From the NCBI RefSeq assembly GCF_003332825.1, contig NZ_QIRF01000003.1, forward strand, positions 1 through 64,000: 64,000 bases of DNA, given 5' to 3'. Shown here piece after piece: positions 48,001-56,870 of this stretch (its first letter is position 1; every line of letters begins with the position of its first letter). A model generated the notes under the pieces. That model was not told the origin of the DNA and searched no databases. It saw only the letters and a list, made by a program, of their open reading frames with translations. The position numbers were made by a program, and so were the translations under genes. The stretch comes from Dyella sp. C9 (GTDB lineage: Bacteria > Pseudomonadota > Gammaproteobacteria > Xanthomonadales > Rhodanobacteraceae).

Positions 48001-49248
48001 ATGAACGCACAAACCAAGCCGCAAGCGACCGTTTTCGACGTGCAGCGCATCCGCGAGGATTTCCCGCTGCTGTCGCGCACCGTGCATGACAAGCCGCTGA
48101 TCTATTTCGACAACGCCAACACCAGCCAGAAGCCGGTGAGCGTGATCGAGGCGGTGGACCAGCATTACCGCCTGCACAACGCCAACGTGTCGCGCGCCGT
48201 GCACCTGCTGGGCGAGGAAGCTACGGCGGCCTACGAGGGTTCCCGTGACAAGCTCGCGCGTTTCATCAATGCCACCTCGCGCAATGACCTGATCCTGACC
48301 TCGGGCACCACCCAGTCGATGAACCTGGTGGCGTACAGCTATGCCTTGCCGCGATTGAAGGAGGGCGACGCCATCCTCACCACGGTGATGGAGCACCATG
48401 CCAACATCGTGCCCTGGCAGTTGGTGGCCGCGCGCAGCGGCGCCACGGTGAAGGCGGCGCCGATCGACGAGCGCGGCGAGCTGATCGTCGAGAAGTACCT
48501 CGAGATGCTTACGCCGGAAGTGAAGCTGGCGTGCCTTACCCACGTCTCGAACGTGCTGGGTACGGTCAATCCGGTGCGCGAGATCGCGCGCGAGTGCCGC
48601 AAGCGCGGCATTCCGCTGCTGGTGGATGGGTCGCAGGCCGTGCCACATCGACCGGTCGACGTGCAGGCGCTGGGTTGCGATTTCTATGCGTTCACCGGCC
48701 ACAAGATGCTGTCGCCGACCGGTACCGGCGCACTGTGGGCGCGCAAGGAACATCTCGAGTCCATGCCGCCGTTCTTCGGTGGTGGCGAAATGATCCGCGA
48801 GGTCAGCTTCAGCGGGACCACGTTTGCCGAGCCGCCGCACAAGTTCGAGGCCGGTACGCCCAACATCGCGGGTTTCGCGGGCGTGAGCGCCGCCATCGAC
48901 TACTACCAGTCGATCGGTTTCGAGGCGATCCACGCATGGGAGCAGCAGCTGCTGGCATACGCCACCGAGCGTCTGCGCGAGATCCCGGGCCTGCGCCTGT
49001 TTGGCGAAGCCAAGGAGAAGGAGCCGGTCATCTCGTTCCTGATCGAGGGTGCCCAGGCCACCGATCTGGCCACGCTGCTCGACCTGCAGGGAGTGGCCGT
49101 GCGCTCTGGCCACCATTGCGCGCACCCGCTGATGCAGTTCTACGGCGTGCCCGCCACGCTGCGCGCCTCGCTGGCGTTCTACAACACCCGCGAGGAAGTC
49201 GACGCATTCATCACCGCCCTGCTGAAGGTGCGCAAGCTGCTGATGTGA
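48001..49248 (+). CDS. sufS: cysteine desulfurase SufS
   Basis: This 415-residue PLP enzyme takes sulphur from cysteine to form a persulphide on its active Cys (residue 373 in RSGHHCAHPLM). The Schiff-base Lys is K235 in TGHKML, and EHHANIVPWQ binds the cofactor ring. The short RSGHHCAH loop marks the SufS (group II) type, which normally needs a SufE or SufU partner. No sufE, sufU or iscU follows; the next gene is on the other strand. Confidence 0.96.
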   Translation: MNAQTKPQATVFDVQRIREDFPLLSRTVHDKPLIYFDNANTSQKPVSVIEAVDQHYRLHNANVSRAVHLLGEEATAAYEGSRDKLARFINATSRNDLILTSGTTQSMNLVAYSYALPRLKEGDAILTTVMEHHANIVPWQLVAARSGATVKAAPIDERGELIVEKYLEMLTPEVKLACLTHVSNVLGTVNPVREIARECRKRGIPLLVDGSQAVPHRPVDVQALGCDFYAFTGHKMLSPTGTGALWARKEHLESMPPFFGGGEMIREVSFSGTTFAEPPHKFEAGTPNIAGFAGVSAAIDYYQSIGFEAIHAWEQQLLAYATERLREIPGLRLFGEAKEKEPVISFLIEGAQATDLATLLDLQGVAVRSGHHCAHPLMQFYGVPATLRASLAFYNTREEVDAFITALLKVRKLLM

Positions 49249-49281
49249 TCGCTGCATGCGGCGCCGATGGCGCCGCATGAC

Positions 49282-49578
49282 TCACGGGCTCGAGCCGTGT
49301 GCGGGCAGGGTGTCACCGGGCTTCACGCATTGTTTGTCGCGAAACAGCGACCATTCCTCGCATCGGCGTCCATCCGGGAAGACGCAGATTCCGCTGACAT
49401 TGCCCTTGGCGTCCTTGCGCAGGTCCAGTCGTCCGCCTTGCCTGGCGCAGTTGACGGAAGCAGGGTTGGCGAGGCCGACGGTGGAACCTGATGCGGGCTG
49501 CGTGACCGGCGGCGTTGTCGCCGCAGTGGCACATGCGATCAGGCCCAGCATGCTTCCGCTCATCGTCAATTTCCGCAT
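49282..49578 (-). CDS. DUF333 small lipoprotein
   Basis: This 98-residue protein has a lipobox (LIAC, Cys16) and then a DUF333 domain: ANPASVNCARQGG, then VFPDGRRCEEWSLFRDKQC, with three Cys. DUF333 proteins are small envelope proteins of unknown role, sometimes annotated hemolysin-like without proof. It lies opposite to sufS and the decarboxylase gene. The start could also be the Met at residue 6 or 10. Confidence 0.8.
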   Translation of the reverse strand: MRKLTMSGSMLGLIACATAATTPPVTQPASGSTVGLANPASVNCARQGGRLDLRKDAKGNVSGICVFPDGRRCEEWSLFRDKQCVKPGDTLPAHGSSP

Positions 49579-49731
49579 CGCCGTCTCCGCTACTCAGTAT
49601 GGGCCCCAGCTTCACTATAGCCGCCGCGGCTGGCGCGGGGTGGCGCACGAAAGACTGCTGACGCCTGCAGCGGCTATATCCGACGACATGGCGCGGCGCA
49701 GCCGCAGTGCCCATGGGTTCAAGGAGGCTCC

Positions 49732-51126
49732 GTGCATCCCCATCTGAAGGAAGATCTTTCCGCATTCGACGCGATTCTCGACCGTGCCCGCAGCATGGCC
49801 GTCGATTACCTGTCCTCGCTGGATAGCCGCCCGGCGGCCGCGAGCCAGCCTGTGGACTTGCCTGCGCACATCGCGCTGCCGGAAGGCGGCGAGGGTGCGC
49901 AGGCCGTGTTGCAACGGTTCGAGCGCGATTACTCGCCGCTGTTGTCGGGCAGTCCGGGGTCTCGCTACTTCGGCTTCGTGACGGGCGGCGGAACGCCGGC
50001 CTCACTTGCAGCCGACTGGCTGGTCAGCGCATACGACCAGAATACCCAGCGTAACGGCGATACCTGCGCCGCGACGATCGAGTTGCAGGCGGTGGACATG
50101 CTCAGACAGCTGCTGGGTTGGCCAGCCGAGTGGACCGGGGTATGCGTCACCGGCGCGACCATGGCCAATTACGTCGGCATGGCGCTCGCACGCCAATGGA
50201 TCGGGCATGAGCATGGGCGCGACGTCGCGGCAGATGGGCTGCACGGCATGCCGGCTACGGCGGTGTTCTCCGGCAGCGCGCACTCGAGCACGCTCAAGGC
50301 GCTCAGCATGGCCGGCCTGGGTCGCAATGCGATCCGTCAGGTGCCGCAGCTGCGCGGTCGCGAAGCGCTGGACGTGGATGCGCTGGAGGATGCCTTGCGC
50401 GAGCATGGCGATCGCCCCAGCATTGTGGTCGCCAGCGCGGGCACGGTGAACACCGTCGATTTCGATGATCTCGCTGCGATCGCACGGCTCAAGCAGCGCT
50501 ATCGCTTCTGGCTGCACGTCGACGCGGCGTTCGGTGGCGTGGCCGCGGCTTCACCTCGGCGGCGCGCCTTGATGGCGGGCATCGAGGCCGCCGATTCGGT
50601 GACGGTGGATGCGCACAAGTGGCTCAACGTGCCCTACGACTGCGCGGTCGTGTTCACCGCACACCTGCCCCTGCAGGTGGAGGTGTTCCAGAATCATTCG
50701 GCTTACCTGCCACCGCCGGAGCCGCTGCCTGATCATTACCTGCACCTGACGCCCGAGAACTCGCGGCGGTTCCGCGCGTTGCCATTGTGGATGGGGTTGC
50801 TGGCCTATGGGCGCGAGGGCTATGCCGAGGTGGTTGAGCGCAATTGCGCGGCCGCTCGTCACCTGGGCGAGCTGATCGCCGCCGATGCCCGATTCCGCCT
50901 GGCTGCACCGGTGCGGCTCAATGTGGTTTGCTTCGCCCCGGTGGGGGCGGATGCGAACGCGATCGCGAATCTGCAGCGGGCGCTGCATCGCGACGGTACG
51001 GCCTACATGTCGCCGTCGGTGTTGAATGGCGAACCGATTCTACGAGCGGCGATCTGCAACTGGCGCACAACCGACGCCGACATCGACCGCACGTTTGCCG
51101 CCCTGCAAAGGCTGCTGTCGAATTGA
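49732..51126 (+). CDS. PLP-dependent group II decarboxylase-like protein
   Basis: This 464-residue enzyme belongs to the aromatic-L-amino-acid/glutamate decarboxylase fold. The Schiff-base Lys is K296 in DAHKWLNVPYD and the cofactor Asp is in HVDAAFGGVAA. It begins with GTG 49732 after AAGGAGG. Homologues are described as tyrosine/DOPA decarboxylases, aldehyde synthases or plain aminotransferases, and the sequence does not settle the substrate. It is monocistronic and convergent with the peptidase gene. Confidence 0.8.
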   Translation: MHPHLKEDLSAFDAILDRARSMAVDYLSSLDSRPAAASQPVDLPAHIALPEGGEGAQAVLQRFERDYSPLLSGSPGSRYFGFVTGGGTPASLAADWLVSAYDQNTQRNGDTCAATIELQAVDMLRQLLGWPAEWTGVCVTGATMANYVGMALARQWIGHEHGRDVAADGLHGMPATAVFSGSAHSSTLKALSMAGLGRNAIRQVPQLRGREALDVDALEDALREHGDRPSIVVASAGTVNTVDFDDLAAIARLKQRYRFWLHVDAAFGGVAAASPRRRALMAGIEAADSVTVDAHKWLNVPYDCAVVFTAHLPLQVEVFQNHSAYLPPPEPLPDHYLHLTPENSRRFRALPLWMGLLAYGREGYAEVVERNCAAARHLGELIAADARFRLAAPVRLNVVCFAPVGADANAIANLQRALHRDGTAYMSPSVLNGEPILRAAICNWRTTDADIDRTFAALQRLLSN

Positions 51127-51220
51127 AGGTTCATCCCTAGGCGCGAATGCTGGTCGCGACAGACTGGCGGAGCGGTGAGGGCGAGACGTCGCTTCCTCGC
51201 ACGGGGTAGGCGCCGGCAAG

Positions 51221-51257
51221 AAACGAAAACGCCGCGGCAGGCCGCGGCGTTTCGTTT
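51221..51257. terminator. bidirectional terminator between decarboxylase and M13 peptidase genes
   Basis: The stem AACGCCGCGGC-AG-GCCGCGGCGTT (51228-51251) is flanked by A-rich sequence on the left (AAACGAAA) and T-rich sequence on the right (TCGTTTT), so it can work on both strands for the convergent genes. Confidence 0.85.
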
Positions 51258-51276
51258 TACGGTGTTGCGATGCTGG

Positions 51277-53313
51277 TTACCAGATCTTCACCTGCTGCTC
51301 GCCATCGCGAACCATCTTGTCGCCGGACTTGCACTGGAACGCCTTGGCGAAGGCGGCCATGTTCGACGGCGCGCCGATGGCGCGGAACTGCGCCGGTGCG
51401 TGCGGGTCGGTGTTGAGCAGGGTGAGCTGTGCCTCGGGGCGGATGTTGCCGCGCCACACGCGCGCCCAGTTGAGGAAGAAGCGCTGGTCCTGGGTGTAGC
51501 CGTCGATCTTGCTGGCGGCTTCCTTCGGGTTCTTCGCAAGCGCCATCTGCAGCGCATCGTAAGCGGCGTTAAGGCCGCCCAGGTCGCCAATGTTCTCGCC
51601 CATGGTGAGCTTGCCGTTGACGAACTTGCCGGGCAGCGCCTCGTAGTGGTTGAACTGGTCGGCCAGCTTGTCGGTACGTGCCTCGAAGGCCTTGCGGTCC
51701 TCGTCGGTCCACCAGTTGGCGTTGTTGCCCTGGGCGTCGAACTTGCTGCCCTGGTCGTCGTAGCCGTGGCCCATCTCGTGGCCGATCACCGCGCCGATGC
51801 CGCCGTAGTTGAGCGCATCGTCGGCCTTGGCGTCGAAGAACGGCGGCTGCAGGATGGCGGCGGGGAACACGATCTCGTTCTTCTGCGGGCTGTAGTAGGC
51901 GTTCACCGTCTGCGGGGTCATGCCCCATTCGGTGCGGTCCACCGGCTTGCCGATCTTGCCGACCATGTAGTCGTAGTTGAACTTGTCGGCGGCCTGCACG
52001 TTGGCGAAGTAGTTGCCGGGCTGGATGCTCAGGCCGTCCCATTCACGCCACTTGTCCGGATAGCCGATCTTGGGCGTGAAGCTGGCCCACTTCTCCAGTG
52101 CCTTCTGCTTGGTCGCCTCGCTCATCCACGGAAGGTTCTCGATGCGCACCTTGTAGGCTGCGCGCAGGTTGTTCACCAGCTCCTGCGCACGCGCCTTGGA
52201 CTCGGGCGAGAAGGTCTGCGCCACGTACAGCTGGCCCAGCGCCATGCCCATGCCGTCCTCGACGGCATCGAGTGTGCGCTTCCAACGCGACTTCATTTCC
52301 TTCTGGCCGTTGAGCGTCTGCGCGTTGAAGGCAAAGTCTTCCTGCTGGAACGGCGTGGACAGGTAGGCCGACGCGGCGCTGATCGCATGGAAGCGCAGGT
52401 AGGCCTGCCAGTCGGATACCGGTACGTCGCCCAGCATCTTGTCGAATTCGGCGAAGAACTTCGGCTGCGACAGCGAGAAGCCGTCCTTGACGTCGGCTCC
52501 CTGGGCCTTAAAGAAGGCGGACCACTCGAGGTGCGGGGTGACCTTGTCGGCATCGGCGATGCTGACGTAGTGGTAGCGGTTTTCCGGCTGGCGCAGTTCG
52601 GTCGGCACCAGCGAGGCCGCGGCCAGGCGGGTTTCCACGGCCATCACCGCCTTGGCCTGCGCCTGGGCGTCGGCCTGGCTTACGCCCACCAGCTGCAGCG
52701 TGCGTGCGATATGCGCCAGGTAGGCAGTGCGGATCTTCTCGAAATCGGGCTTGCTGTAGTAATCGGCGGTGGGCAGGCCCAGGCCGCCCTGGCCGGCATA
52801 GGCGATCTGGCGGCTGGAATCCTTGAAGTCGGGGCTGCCGTAGAAGCGGAACGCCACCGCATGGCCGTGCGCATAGCTGTCGGTGATGTAGGCAACGATG
52901 TCGCCGCTGTTCTTGAGCCCGTCGATACGGGAAAGCTCCGGCTTGATCGGATCGAAGCCCGCCTTCTCGATGGCGGCTTCGTCCATGCCGGACGCGTAGA
53001 AGTAACCGATCTTCTGCTCGATCGAGCCTGCCTTGGCCCGGGCGGCGCTTTTGGCGGCCTTCTCCACGATGCCGTGCTGCACGTTGAGGCTGTCCTCGCG
53101 CAGGGCGTCGAACGAGCCCCAGCGGGTACGGTCGGCCGGAATCGGGTTGGCGGCGACCCACTTCGCATTGACGAAGCCGTTGAAGTCGTTGCACGCGTCC
53201 TTGGTGGTGTCCAGTTCCTTCACGTCGAAGGCGCCCGACGGAGCGGCCAGCGCGCCGGTGCAGACAGCCAGGCCAATGGCCAGCGCGAGCGGTTTCACAA
53301 TGCGATTCTTCAT
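51277..53313 (-). CDS. M13 family zinc endopeptidase (PepO-like)
   Basis: This 678-residue neprilysin-like protease has a signal peptide (MKNRIVKPLALAIGLAVC..ALAA) and is probably periplasmic or secreted. The zinc site HEMGH, preceded by NYGGIGAVIG, the third ligand Glu in GENIGD and the substrate-binding NAYYSPQKNEIVFPA are all present; the C-terminal Trp ending (KIW) is a family feature. ATG 53313 is preferred over the longer frame to 53427. It trims peptides up to about 40 residues in relatives; the physiological substrate is unknown. Confidence 0.93.
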   Translation of the reverse strand: MKNRIVKPLALAIGLAVCTGALAAPSGAFDVKELDTTKDACNDFNGFVNAKWVAANPIPADRTRWGSFDALREDSLNVQHGIVEKAAKSAARAKAGSIEQKIGYFYASGMDEAAIEKAGFDPIKPELSRIDGLKNSGDIVAYITDSYAHGHAVAFRFYGSPDFKDSSRQIAYAGQGGLGLPTADYYSKPDFEKIRTAYLAHIARTLQLVGVSQADAQAQAKAVMAVETRLAAASLVPTELRQPENRYHYVSIADADKVTPHLEWSAFFKAQGADVKDGFSLSQPKFFAEFDKMLGDVPVSDWQAYLRFHAISAASAYLSTPFQQEDFAFNAQTLNGQKEMKSRWKRTLDAVEDGMGMALGQLYVAQTFSPESKARAQELVNNLRAAYKVRIENLPWMSEATKQKALEKWASFTPKIGYPDKWREWDGLSIQPGNYFANVQAADKFNYDYMVGKIGKPVDRTEWGMTPQTVNAYYSPQKNEIVFPAAILQPPFFDAKADDALNYGGIGAVIGHEMGHGYDDQGSKFDAQGNNANWWTDEDRKAFEARTDKLADQFNHYEALPGKFVNGKLTMGENIGDLGGLNAAYDALQMALAKNPKEAASKIDGYTQDQRFFLNWARVWRGNIRPEAQLTLLNTDPHAPAQFRAIGAPSNMAAFAKAFQCKSGDKMVRDGEQQVKIW

Positions 53314-53468
53314 GGATTCTCCCGTGGGCGACCGCGTCGTACGCATCCGGATGGTGCAGCAAGTCCAACGCGGCCCAGCGGGCAGGCTAGGTAAGGCCCA
53401 TGGCCTGGGCACAGTGTCGAAGGTCATTGTGCAGTGCGATCCGCGGTCGTCCGCCTTATCATGGCCAC

Positions 53469-54017
53469 ATGCCTACTTTTCCCATCCCTGCTTATCGCGC
53501 GGCCGTGATCGCCGACGTGCCCGCGATCGTTGTGCTGGTCGAATCTGCCTATCGCGGTGAATCCGGCCTGCGCGGCTGGACCACCGAAACCCATCTGCTC
53601 GATGGCCAGCGTACCGATGCGCAAAGCGTGGCCGAGCTGATCGACCGCGACGGCAGCATCGTGCTGCTGGCCGAGCACGATGGCACGCTGCTGGCGTGCT
53701 GCCATATCGAACGCCAGGGACCGGCCGGCTACTTCGGCATGTTCGCGGTAAGCCCCGAACTGCAATGCGGCGGCCTGGGTCGCAGCGTGCTGGCCGAGGC
53801 CGAACGTCTGGCGCAGGTGCAGTGGCAGGCCAGCGCCATGCGCATGTCGGTGATCGAACAGCGTGCCGAACTGATCGCGTGGTACGAGCGCCGTGGTTAC
53901 CAGCTGACCGGCGAGACGCGTCCGTTCCCCTATGGCCAGCCGCGCTTTGGCGTGCCGTTGCGCGACGACCTGCGCTTTGTCTGGATGAGCAAACCGCTGG
54001 CCGGGGTGGCGGCATGA
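53469..54017 (+). CDS. GNAT-family N-acetyltransferase
   Basis: This 182-residue protein has the GNAT fold: the strand and acetyl-CoA loop FGMFAVSPELQCGGLGRSVLAEAERLA and the late YERRGYQLTGE. The acceptor substrate is unknown. It overlaps the Rieske gene by ATGA, so the two are co-expressed. The start at ATG 53469 follows the family; an upstream frame was rejected. Confidence 0.85.
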   Translation: MPTFPIPAYRAAVIADVPAIVVLVESAYRGESGLRGWTTETHLLDGQRTDAQSVAELIDRDGSIVLLAEHDGTLLACCHIERQGPAGYFGMFAVSPELQCGGLGRSVLAEAERLAQVQWQASAMRMSVIEQRAELIAWYERRGYQLTGETRPFPYGQPRFGVPLRDDLRFVWMSKPLAGVAA

Positions 54018-54334
54018 ATCTCGCCGACTGGATTTTCGTGGGCACGCGCAGCGAATTGCTGCCCGGCGAGTTCAAGGTGGTGTGGGACGGCGATACGGCG
54101 ATCGCGGTGTACAACATCGACGGTGACCTGTACGCCATCGAGGACGTATGCAGCCATGATGGCGGTGAGCTGGCCGGCGGCGATGTGCACGGCTTCGAGG
54201 TGGAATGCCCGCGGCACGGGGCACGTTTCGACGTGCGCACCGGCGCCGTCACTTGTCCACCCGCCTATGAGCCGATTGCCAGTTTTCCGGTGCACGAGGT
54301 GGATGGGCAGATCTGGACGCGCGACGACCGTTGA
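54014..54334 (+). CDS. Rieske-type [2Fe-2S] ferredoxin
   Basis: This 106-residue protein is a single Rieske domain with cluster ligands Cys46 and His48 (VCSHDGG) and Cys65 and His68 (CPRHGARFD). It resembles the ferredoxin components of non-haem iron oxygenases, although no oxygenase gene is near. In several Xanthomonadales a GNAT-Rieske pair lies next to suf genes (from memory). Here it is about 4.8 kb beyond sufS, so a role in iron-sulphur handling is possible. Confidence 0.88.
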   Translation: MNLADWIFVGTRSELLPGEFKVVWDGDTAIAVYNIDGDLYAIEDVCSHDGGELAGGDVHGFEVECPRHGARFDVRTGAVTCPPAYEPIASFPVHEVDGQIWTRDDR

Positions 54335-54365
54335 TCCATGGCGTTGCGCAAAAGCGCCGGCGTGA

Positions 54366-55172
54366 TCAGAACCGGTAGACGAACGCCAGCGTGGTGGTCA
54401 GCTGGTTTGCCGAGCCGAAGTGCTGCACCAGCGGGCTGTCGGATGCATCGCCAAGCAGTCGGGTGTAGTTGACCGCGAAAGCGAACCCCGTGTGCAGGCT
54501 GGTAGGCATGTAAGCGTCGTATTCGAAGCTGATCTGCTGGCTCCCGGCCTCGGGTATCCAGGGCTGCACTCCCAGTTGCTCGGCCTGGGGCGGCGTGACC
54601 TGGAAGAAGCGCCGCATCGCCGCCCCGTTCATCACCTGCCACTGCACTTCCAGGCTGTGGTTGAGGTAACCGATGACCGGCAGGTCGTAGTCCGCATACA
54701 GGTTGAGGTAGGCGCCTGCGCCCTGGGTGTCGTGGCTGAGGTTGCCGCCCACGCTGAGCTGCACGGTGGGGTGGTATTCGAGGTAGCCGCCAGCCTGCAG
54801 GCGCGGTGACAGCGAATCGACGATGCCGCCGAGCCTGGGCCCCAATTCGTCGCGATCCCGCCCCCATAGGTAGTTGCCGTACAGGCCGCCGTGCCACTGG
54901 TCGCCGTGGATCAGGTCGACGGTCAGGCCATCCAGGGTGGACAGCGTGATATGCCAGGGCAGCTCCGCCTCGATGTAGGGAATGGGCTGGTTGCGATGCT
55001 CGCTTGAGCCCATCCAGGCCGGCATGCGTTGCATGCCGGCACCGAGCATGATGTTTGGTCCCTCGATCGCATCGTCCGCACGGGCCAGGCCGGTCAAGCC
55101 CAGGCCAACGCTGAGTACGGCCACATGCAGCCTCTGGGCGAGGCGGGCTGCGGCAGAGCGGCGACGCACCAC
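54366..55172 (-). CDS. MipA/OmpV-family outer membrane protein
   Basis: This 268-residue protein has a signal peptide (cleaved near LARA) and a beta-barrel body with the family opening GAGMQRMPAWMGSSEHR and a C-terminal aromatic residue (FVYRF). MipA/OmpV proteins are barrels linked to murein synthesis scaffolding or small-molecule entry. It starts with GTG 55172, only 4 bp after the stop of the adaptor gene, so it is the last gene of the export operon. No good ribosome site is seen, so translation may depend on the upstream gene. Confidence 0.75.
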   Translation of the reverse strand: MVRRRSAAARLAQRLHVAVLSVGLGLTGLARADDAIEGPNIMLGAGMQRMPAWMGSSEHRNQPIPYIEAELPWHITLSTLDGLTVDLIHGDQWHGGLYGNYLWGRDRDELGPRLGGIVDSLSPRLQAGGYLEYHPTVQLSVGGNLSHDTQGAGAYLNLYADYDLPVIGYLNHSLEVQWQVMNGAAMRRFFQVTPPQAEQLGVQPWIPEAGSQQISFEYDAYMPTSLHTGFAFAVNYTRLLGDASDSPLVQHFGSANQLTTTLAFVYRF

Positions 55173-55176
55173 GCGG

Positions 55177-56112
55177 TTAGTGGCTGCTCTTGGCAGCAGC
55201 GCCTGCGTCGGCGGTGAACTGCACGATCACGCGCTGGCCAATGCGCAGCGAGGGCGGAGGAGGCTGGTCGAAAGCCAGCACGCATTCCACCGTACGGGTG
55301 TTGGCGCGAATCAGCGGATCTTCTTCCAGCGCGCTGGGGCCGAACACGGTGCCGATGCGCTGCACGTGGGCCAGCAGCACGGGAGCGCCGCTGCCGCTGT
55401 CGTCGACCACCTGGGCATGCATGCCTTCATGCACGGCGCCGACGAACGATTCGTTCAGCTCGGCCCGCACGATGCGTGCGCCTTCGGGCAGCAGCACGAA
55501 GGCGGGGCCTCCCTGCGAGGAAACGGTGGCGCCCGGCTGGATGTCGCGTTCGACGATCTGCGCATCCACCGGCGCCACCAGGCTGCGCTGGGCCAGTTCG
55601 TAGCGTGCGGCTTCGAGCTTCTGTGCAGCCATGGCGGCACTGGCGTGCGCATTGTCCAGTTCGCCCTGCAGTTGCTGGGCGGAGTCGCGTGCGTCATCCG
55701 CACTCTGGCCGTCGCCGGCGCCGGCCGCCGCGGCGGCGGCCAGGCGTTCGGCGCGCTGCTGGGCGGCCTTGAGGCGGACTTCGAGCAGCGTGCCCTGGGC
55801 TTCGGCCTGCTTCTGCTCGGCCTCGGCAGCGCTCACGGCCAGTTGCGCAGGCTTGGTGTCCAGCACCGCCAGTACCTGGCCCTTGTGCACGTGGTCGCCC
55901 TCGTGCACCTTGATCTCGGCCACCACGCCATCGCGTGGCATGCTCAGCTTGAGCAGCCCGCCCTCGACGTCGACGCGCCCGCGCGCAACCGCTGCATAGG
56001 TGGGGGCCTGCGCCTGCGCACTGGCCTTGCTGGCGTCATCGTGCGAGCACGCGGCCAGCAACGGCACGGCGAGGGCAAGGGCGAGCAAGGGATGAAGGCG
56101 GCGCAGGGTCAT
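55177..56112 (-). CDS. HlyD/MacA-like periplasmic adaptor lipoprotein
   Basis: This 311-residue membrane-fusion protein has a lipobox (LLAAC, Cys22), a biotinyl-lipoyl half (DGVVAEIKVHEGDHVHKGQVLAVLD), a coiled-coil hairpin rich in Ala and Gln (about 95-165), the second lipoyl half (LVAPVDAQIVERDIQPGATV) and a beta-barrel end. It bridges the FtsX-like permease and the outer-membrane channel. Its start overlaps the ATPase stop by 4 bp (ATGA). Confidence 0.88.
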   Translation of the reverse strand: MTLRRLHPLLALALAVPLLAACSHDDASKASAQAQAPTYAAVARGRVDVEGGLLKLSMPRDGVVAEIKVHEGDHVHKGQVLAVLDTKPAQLAVSAAEAEQKQAEAQGTLLEVRLKAAQQRAERLAAAAAAGAGDGQSADDARDSAQQLQGELDNAHASAAMAAQKLEAARYELAQRSLVAPVDAQIVERDIQPGATVSSQGGPAFVLLPEGARIVRAELNESFVGAVHEGMHAQVVDDSGSGAPVLLAHVQRIGTVFGPSALEEDPLIRANTRTVECVLAFDQPPPPSLRIGQRVIVQFTADAGAAAKSSH

Positions 56113-56867
56113 GCAGAAGGTTCCTCGATGCCGGAGGCCGGCGTCGACGTGGGTGATGGCACACGGTCGCTAAGGATACGGCCATCTTCCATGGCCAGCA
56201 CGCGATCGGCGTGGCCGACCAGGCGCGGGTCATGGCTCACGCACAGTACCGTGGTGCCATGCGTGCGCGCGATGCGATGCAGGATGTCGATGACGATCTG
56301 GCCGTTGGCGGCATCCAGCGCGCTGGTGGGCTCATCGGCAAACAGCAGGTCCGGCTGCTTGGCCAGCGCGCGGGCAATCGCCACGCGCTGCTTTTCGCCG
56401 CCGGAGAGTTCCGAAGGGCGCAGGCCCATGCGTGGGCCCAGGCCCACCTCTTCCAGCGAGGCCATGGCACGGCGACGCGCCTCGGCGGGCGCAAGGCCCA
56501 GGTAGCTGAGCGGCAACTCCACCTGTTCCAGCGCGTTGAGCGCGGGGAACAGGTTGAAGCCCTGGAACACGAAGCCGGTGTGCAGCAGGCGGAAGCGTTC
56601 GATCTGGCGTGGGCCGAGCAGGTTGAGATCCTGGCCCAGGGCGATGACCTGGCCGCCGTCGGTGGGTTGCAGGCCACTGAGGATGGCCAGCAAGGTGCTC
56701 TTGCCACAGCCGGACGGGCCGGAGATCAGGGTCAGTTCGCCGGCGCGGATGTCCAGCGTGATGTCGTGCAGCACGGTGCTGCGGATCTGGCCGGAGGTGA
56801 ACGACTTGCTGACGTGTCGTGCCTGCAGCGAGACCGAAGGGGAGGTGAGGTGCGCGGCCTGGTTCAT
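56109..56867 (-). CDS. MacB/LolD-type ABC ATPase
   Basis: This 252-residue ATPase has Walker A GPSGCGKSTL, the signature ELSGGEKQR, Walker B DLLFADEPTSALD and the switch His in CVSHDPR. The GFVFQGFNLFPALNALEQVELPL-like Q-loop region (split here by family variation) is typical of ATPases serving FtsX-like permeases. It starts 3 bp after the permease stop. Confidence 0.92.
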   Translation of the reverse strand: MNQAAHLTSPSVSLQARHVSKSFTSGQIRSTVLHDITLDIRAGELTLISGPSGCGKSTLLAILSGLQPTDGGQVIALGQDLNLLGPRQIERFRLLHTGFVFQGFNLFPALNALEQVELPLSYLGLAPAEARRRAMASLEEVGLGPRMGLRPSELSGGEKQRVAIARALAKQPDLLFADEPTSALDAANGQIVIDILHRIARTHGTTVLCVSHDPRLVGHADRVLAMEDGRILSDRVPSPTSTPASGIEEPSA

Positions 56868-56870
56868 CGA

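Noticed and set aside
51175..53394. 739-codon frame antisense to the M13 peptidase gene
   Set aside because: The peptidase has a signal peptide and complete zinc motifs; the antisense product shows no domain or start context.
54014..54334. Complete aromatic-ring dioxygenase system around the Rieske ferredoxin
   Set aside because: No oxygenase alpha or beta subunit or reductase gene is found nearby.
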